A DNA stretch of 64,000 nucleotides from CAZJTL01 sp964548905 (GTDB taxonomy: Bacteria; Cyanobacteriota; Cyanobacteriia; Cyanobacteriales; Xenococcaceae). Every line of letters begins with the position of its first letter. Position 1 is the first letter of the stretch. Made by a program: the position numbers and the translations under genes. Under the pieces are notes generated by a model. The model made no database searches. It was given only the letters and a program-made list of their open reading frames with translations, and was not told the origin of the DNA. This document shows, piece by piece, positions 63,863-64,000 of the stretch. The stretch covers positions 1 to 64,000 of the forward strand of contig CAZJTL010000001.1 of the NCBI GenBank assembly GCA_964548905.1. The letters run 5' to 3'.

Positions 63863-64000
63863 ATGCAATTGACTTCACTATTTAAAAGTGGATTTTGGAT
63901 TTCATTTAGTAGCTTTGCTCAACGTATTTTAGCATTGTTGAGTAATTTAGTTTTGGCTAGATTGCTATTACCTTCAGACTTTGGGGTAATTAGTATAGCC
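63863..64000 (+). CDS. polysaccharide flippase, N-terminal fragment cut by window end
   Basis: From the ATG the frame reads LTSLFKSGFWISFSSFAQRI and then LARLLLPSDFGVISIA, the start of a MOP-type flippase. It is open to the last base. It differs from the triplicated flippases at 26-30 kb, which begin with NIGWL and EDYG blocks, so it is a separate lineage. Confidence 0.8.
   Translation, partial: MQLTSLFKSGFWISFSSFAQRILALLSNLVLARLLLPSDFGVISIA

Noticed and set aside
1..64000. tRNA, rRNA, CRISPR arrays, prophage or origin
   Set aside because: I looked for T-loop-like GGTTCGAATCC, rRNA segments, spacer arrays, phage structural genes and DnaA-box clusters and found none; a covariance search (tRNAscan, Rfam) would be the decisive test.

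Overview
The window is chromosomal DNA of a low-GC cyanobacterium. The evidence is the split beta-prime subunit of RNA polymerase (rpoC1 plus rpoC2), the gene order rpsT-tatD-rpoB-rpoC1-rpoC2, a DevBCA-type exporter, GUN4 and COP23 domains, a CuA-less alternative terminal oxidase, very frequent HIP1 octamers (GCGATCGC) and short heptanucleotide repeats between genes. I cannot name the genus from this sequence. A run of ten N at 43499-43508 shows that it is a draft scaffold.

Layout. 0-3.3 kb: a HEAT-repeat protein, RNase Z and a Glu/Leu-type dehydrogenase. 3.5-7.7 kb: a TetR-type regulator followed by a DevB-DevC-DevA exporter; a repeated operator-like sequence occurs in front of both tetR and devC. 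7.8-9.8 kb: a HIP1-free two-gene module (AAA ATPase plus RloB-like TOPRIM protein) that looks like a transferred defence cassette. 9.8-13.9 kb: a secreted trypsin-like protease fused to a GUN4 domain, a second secreted protease and a COP23 protein. 14-18.7 kb: a 2OG-Fe(II) oxygenase broken by a stop codon, a glycosyltransferase, an SRPBCC protein, D-aminoacyl-tRNA deacylase, a DUF1624 membrane protein and an IS982 remnant. 18.7-24.7 kb: a GMC oxidoreductase and a five-gene operon for a heme-copper oxidase whose subunit II has lost the CuA ligands, led by two DUF2231 membrane proteins.

25-43.4 kb is an extracellular polysaccharide locus. On the minus strand it has a LapA-like protein, three tandem paralogous flippases, five or more glycosyltransferases, a methyltransferase, an O-antigen ligase/polymerase-like protein and a chain-length determinant fused to a response-regulator receiver domain. 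galE and a second methyltransferase follow on the plus strand. 43.4-54.9 kb holds a CsoR/InrS-type metal sensor (interrupted by the N run), a strong terminator, and rpoC2-rpoC1-rpoB-tatD-rpsT. 55-58 kb holds hisD, a universal stress protein and a HAD phosphatase. 58.5-64 kb is a second surface-polysaccharide region: a WecG/TagA glycosyltransferase with a MshEN-like tail, a 1001-residue HAD-glycosyltransferase fusion, a GT14-type enzyme and the start of another flippase, cut by the window end.

The observations I consider most unusual are the receiver-Wzz fusion beside the polymerase gene, the WecG-MshEN fusion (both suggest signal-controlled polysaccharide assembly), the protease-GUN4/protease/COP23 cluster, and a 26-bp dispersed repeat that is intergenic at 57.2 kb but forms part of the coding repeats of the protease-GUN4 gene. 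Function calls rest on motifs read by eye and on knowledge of the families; no database search was run.
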